From Isoalcanivorax pacificus W11-5 (GTDB lineage: Bacteria > Pseudomonadota > Gammaproteobacteria > Pseudomonadales > Alcanivoracaceae): a stretch of DNA of 64,000 bases. Below the pieces are notes generated by a model. The model was not told where the DNA came from and made no database searches. It worked only from the letters and a program-made list of their open reading frames with translations. This document shows, piece by piece, positions 62,194-64,000 of the stretch (positions are counted from its first letter, which is position 1; each line of letters opens with the position of its first letter). The translations under genes and the position numbers were made by a program. The stretch covers positions 2,108,001-2,172,000 of the forward strand of contig NZ_CP004387.1 of assembly GCF_000299335.2 (NCBI RefSeq), written 5' to 3'.

Positions 62194-63189
62194 TCAGGCG
62201 AGGTTCACCAGCACACGGCCCCGCACACCGCCCTGAAGGATCGTATCAAACCAGGGCACCAGGCCGGCCAGGTCGGTTTCCGCAGCGCACAGTGATTCCA
62301 GCACGGGAATGCGCCAGTCCGTCGCCAGCCGCTCCCACACCGCCGCCTTGGTCGCCAGCGGTTGCTCCACACTGTCCACACCAAGCAGACGCACGTTGCG
62401 CAGGATAAAGGGGAACACGGTCAGCGGCAGGTCAGTGGACGCAGCCAGGCCACAGCAGGCCACCGCGCCGCCATAGCTGGTGCTTTTCACGGCGTTCGCC
62501 AGTGGCTCGCCGCCCAGGGTATCCACTACCCCGGCCCAGCGCGGTTTCAGAACCGGCTTGCTGGCCCCGGCCAGCATTGCCTCACGGTCAATCAGCGCCG
62601 TGGCGCCAAGTTGTGTCAGCCAGTCCGCTGCCTCGGCCTTGCCGCTGCCTGCCACCACCTGGAAACCCAGGTGCGCCAGCAATGCCACGGCAAAAGAGCC
62701 CACACCGCCGGTGGCACCAGTGACCAGCACTTCACCATCGGCCGGCGTGACACCGGCATCCAGCAGCGCCTGCACGCACAGCCCGGCCGTCAGGCCGGCA
62801 GTGCCGTGCAGCATGGCGACACGCGCATCCAGCCCGCCGGGCAGTTTCAGCACCCAGCCCGCCGGGACACGGATGTATTCGCCATAGCCTCCGGCGGTAT
62901 TCATGCCCAGGTCATAGCCGGTCACCAGTACCGGCGTGCCTTCGGCGAAGGTATCAGTGCTGTCGGTGACCACGACCCCGGCGGCATCAATGCCCGGTGT
63001 ATGCGGGTAATTGCGCGTCACGCCCCGGTTGCCGCTGGCCGACAGCGCATCCTTGTAGTTCAGCGAAGACCACTGCACCCGGATCAGCACATCACCGGGT
63101 GGCAGGTCATCCAGAGAGCGCTGCACCAGACGGGTGGCGAAGCCATCGCCTTCCTCGGCCGTCTGCAACGCATTGAAGGTGTCCGTCAT
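62194..63189 (-). CDS. acuI: Acrylyl-CoA reductase AcuI/YhdH
   Basis: A 331-residue medium-chain dehydrogenase/reductase of the YhdH/AcuI group, which reduces toxic acrylyl-CoA to propionyl-CoA with NADPH. Features are SSLNYKDALSASGN, HTPGIDAAGVV, GYDLGMNTAGGYGEYIRVP and the nucleotide-binding VTGATGGVGSFAVALL. No zinc-ligand Cys set is present, as expected. Its product would feed the methylcitrate cycle at 11-19 kb. Start ATG 63189 follows GAGGAG in the last unit of the 12-bp repeat. Confidence 0.9.
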   Translation of the reverse strand: MTDTFNALQTAEEGDGFATRLVQRSLDDLPPGDVLIRVQWSSLNYKDALSASGNRGVTRNYPHTPGIDAAGVVVTDSTDTFAEGTPVLVTGYDLGMNTAGGYGEYIRVPAGWVLKLPGGLDARVAMLHGTAGLTAGLCVQALLDAGVTPADGEVLVTGATGGVGSFAVALLAHLGFQVVAGSGKAEAADWLTQLGATALIDREAMLAGASKPVLKPRWAGVVDTLGGEPLANAVKSTSYGGAVACCGLAASTDLPLTVFPFILRNVRLLGVDSVEQPLATKAAVWERLATDWRIPVLESLCAAETDLAGLVPWFDTILQGGVRGRVLVNLA

Positions 63190-63190
63190 C

Positions 63191-63250
63191 GGTGCTCTCC
63201 TCGATGCTCTCTTCGGTGCTCTCTTCGGTGCTCTCTTCCGTGTTCTCTTC
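63191..63250 (-). repeat. Five-copy 12-bp tandem repeat between sohB and acuI
   Basis: Five consecutive 12-bp units: 63191-63202, 63203-63214, 63215-63226, 63227-63238 and 63239-63250, consensus ggtgctctcttc (gaagagagcacc on the coding strand). Two units are identical and the others differ at one or two bases. The array fills the whole gap between the sohB stop and the acuI start, and every unit contains a Shine-Dalgarno-like purine run. Confidence 0.95.
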
Positions 63251-63253
63251 GGT

Positions 63254-64000
63254 TCACTGCCACCAGCGCTGCGCGCCGCGATGGAACCAGCGCTCGGTAA
63301 CGCGCATCACCGCTGCCTCGAACGACAGGCCCAGGCGCTCCGCCAGCTTCTGGCGAGTGTGCCAGGTCACCTCATACACTTCCGCGTCGCGGCAGCGTCC
63401 CAGCAGGTATTCGTCACTGGTCTGGATCTCGTCCACCAGCCCCAGCTCCTTCGCCCGACTGCCAAACCAGTGCTCACCGGTCGCCACCTTGTCGATATCC
63501 AGGCCTCGGCGGTGTTCGCGCACGAAGTCCTTGAATAGCACATGGGTGTCTTCCAGTTCTTCCTGGAATTTCTGCCGGCCATGCTCGGTGTTCTCGCCAA
63601 ACATGGTCAGGGTGCGCTTGTATTCGCCGGCAGTCATCAGCTCGACGTCGATCTCGTTCTTGCGCAGCAAGCGATGGAAATTGGGGATCTGTGCCACCAC
63701 ACCGATGGAGCCCAGCACCGCAAACGGCGCTGCGACAATGCGATCGGCGATGCAGGCCATCATGTAACCACCGCTGGCCGCAACGCGGTCCACACACACG
63801 GTGAGCCGCACGCCCTGGCTACGGATGCGCTTGAGCTGAGAGGCCGCCAGGCCGTAGGAATGCACCAGGCCACCCGGGCTTTCCAGCCGCACCATGACTT
63901 CATCCTGTTTATCAGCAACCTGTAGCAAGGCACTGATTTCTCTGGACAATGCATCGACTCCACTGGCCTGCACATCACCGTCAAAATCGAGCACGAAGAC
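63254..64000 (-). CDS. sohB: SohB-type S49 peptidase, C-terminal part (truncated by window edge)
   Basis: The visible 248 codons cover the protease domain of an S49 (SppA/SohB) signal-peptide-peptidase-like enzyme. Features are LDFDGDVQASGVDALSREI, the substrate groove VRLESPGGLVHSYG, catalytic Ser in RVAASGGYMMAC and catalytic Lys in MTAGEYKRTLTMFGE, as in SohB. The N-terminal membrane anchor lies outside the window. It ends in RWWQ, and its stop is followed directly by the 12-bp repeat and acuI. Confidence 0.92.
   Translation of the reverse strand, partial: VFVLDFDGDVQASGVDALSREISALLQVADKQDEVMVRLESPGGLVHSYGLAASQLKRIRSQGVRLTVCVDRVAASGGYMMACIADRIVAAPFAVLGSIGVVAQIPNFHRLLRKNEIDVELMTAGEYKRTLTMFGENTEHGRQKFQEELEDTHVLFKDFVREHRRGLDIDKVATGEHWFGSRAKELGLVDEIQTSDEYLLGRCRDAEVYEVTWHTRQKLAERLGLSFEAAVMRVTERWFHRGAQRWWQ

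Overview
The window reads as chromosomal DNA of a high-G+C gammaproteobacterium. I think a hydrocarbon-degrading marine type close to Alcanivorax/Isoalcanivorax is most likely. This rests on gene content only: RlmG, a 205-residue ThrH, an APS-type CysH, a GntR-controlled prpB-prpC-acnD-prpF-prpD cluster, a second Lon, and a fil locus like that of Acinetobacter. Gene density is high. I see no insertion sequence, prophage, CRISPR array or rRNA operon; there is one tRNA gene (Pro, anticodon CGG).

Layout. 0-4.6 kb: the start of a Rieske-type gene at the left edge, ppsA (PEP synthase), and divergently two tandem copies of its regulatory kinase/phosphorylase. 4.7-10.1 kb: a tightly packed four-gene minus-strand operon of exported FilA-like proteins with visibly lower G+C. 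10.5-19.4 kb: a GIY-YIG protein, then (read right to left) a GntR regulator and the 2-methylcitrate cycle genes for propionate, with two operator copies flanking a promoter. 19.5-27.1 kb: a complete filABCDEF-like minus-strand cluster: FilA, a C39-like cysteine peptidase, two outer-membrane barrels and two lipoproteins. 27.5-33.2 kb: pabB, thrH, cysH, cysB, a 5'-nucleotidase and an AlgP-like Lys/Ala-rich coiled-coil protein. 33.2-38.1 kb: small uncharacterised genes, then methionine salvage mtnA-mtnB-mtnD-mtnC, with mtnC broken by a one-base frameshift. 38.1-44.6 kb: rlmG, tRNA-Pro and a TetR/RND efflux cassette. 44.7-56.5 kb: thpR, rimO, a DMT transporter, two ABC1/UbiB-family kinases, a methyltransferase, a second Lon, rluA, a SET protein, msrA and an M48 lipoprotein. 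56.5-64 kb: nfuA, a MATE transporter, sulfite reductase with its DUF934 partner, zntB, acuI and the 3' part of sohB.

The most interesting system is fil. Five exported proteins (FilA and the four FilA-like proteins at 4.7-10.1 kb) carry, just after their Sec signal peptide, a 12-residue motif of the form L/M-x-D/E-x-x-M/L-x-x-V-x-G-Q/A. In spacing and chemistry it resembles the double-glycine leaders cut by C39 peptidases. The fil operon itself encodes a membrane-anchored, apparently periplasmic C39-like peptidase with an intact Cys-His-Asp triad. I infer a Sec-exported, periplasmically processed family of surface or filament proteins. No function has been shown from the sequence alone.

Other points worth checking are the tandem ppsR pair (one copy lacks a conserved Asp), the mtnC frameshift, the operator-promoter-hairpin arrangement before the prp regulator, paired hairpins in the RND efflux leader, and a 12-bp five-copy repeat that fills the whole sohB-acuI gap.
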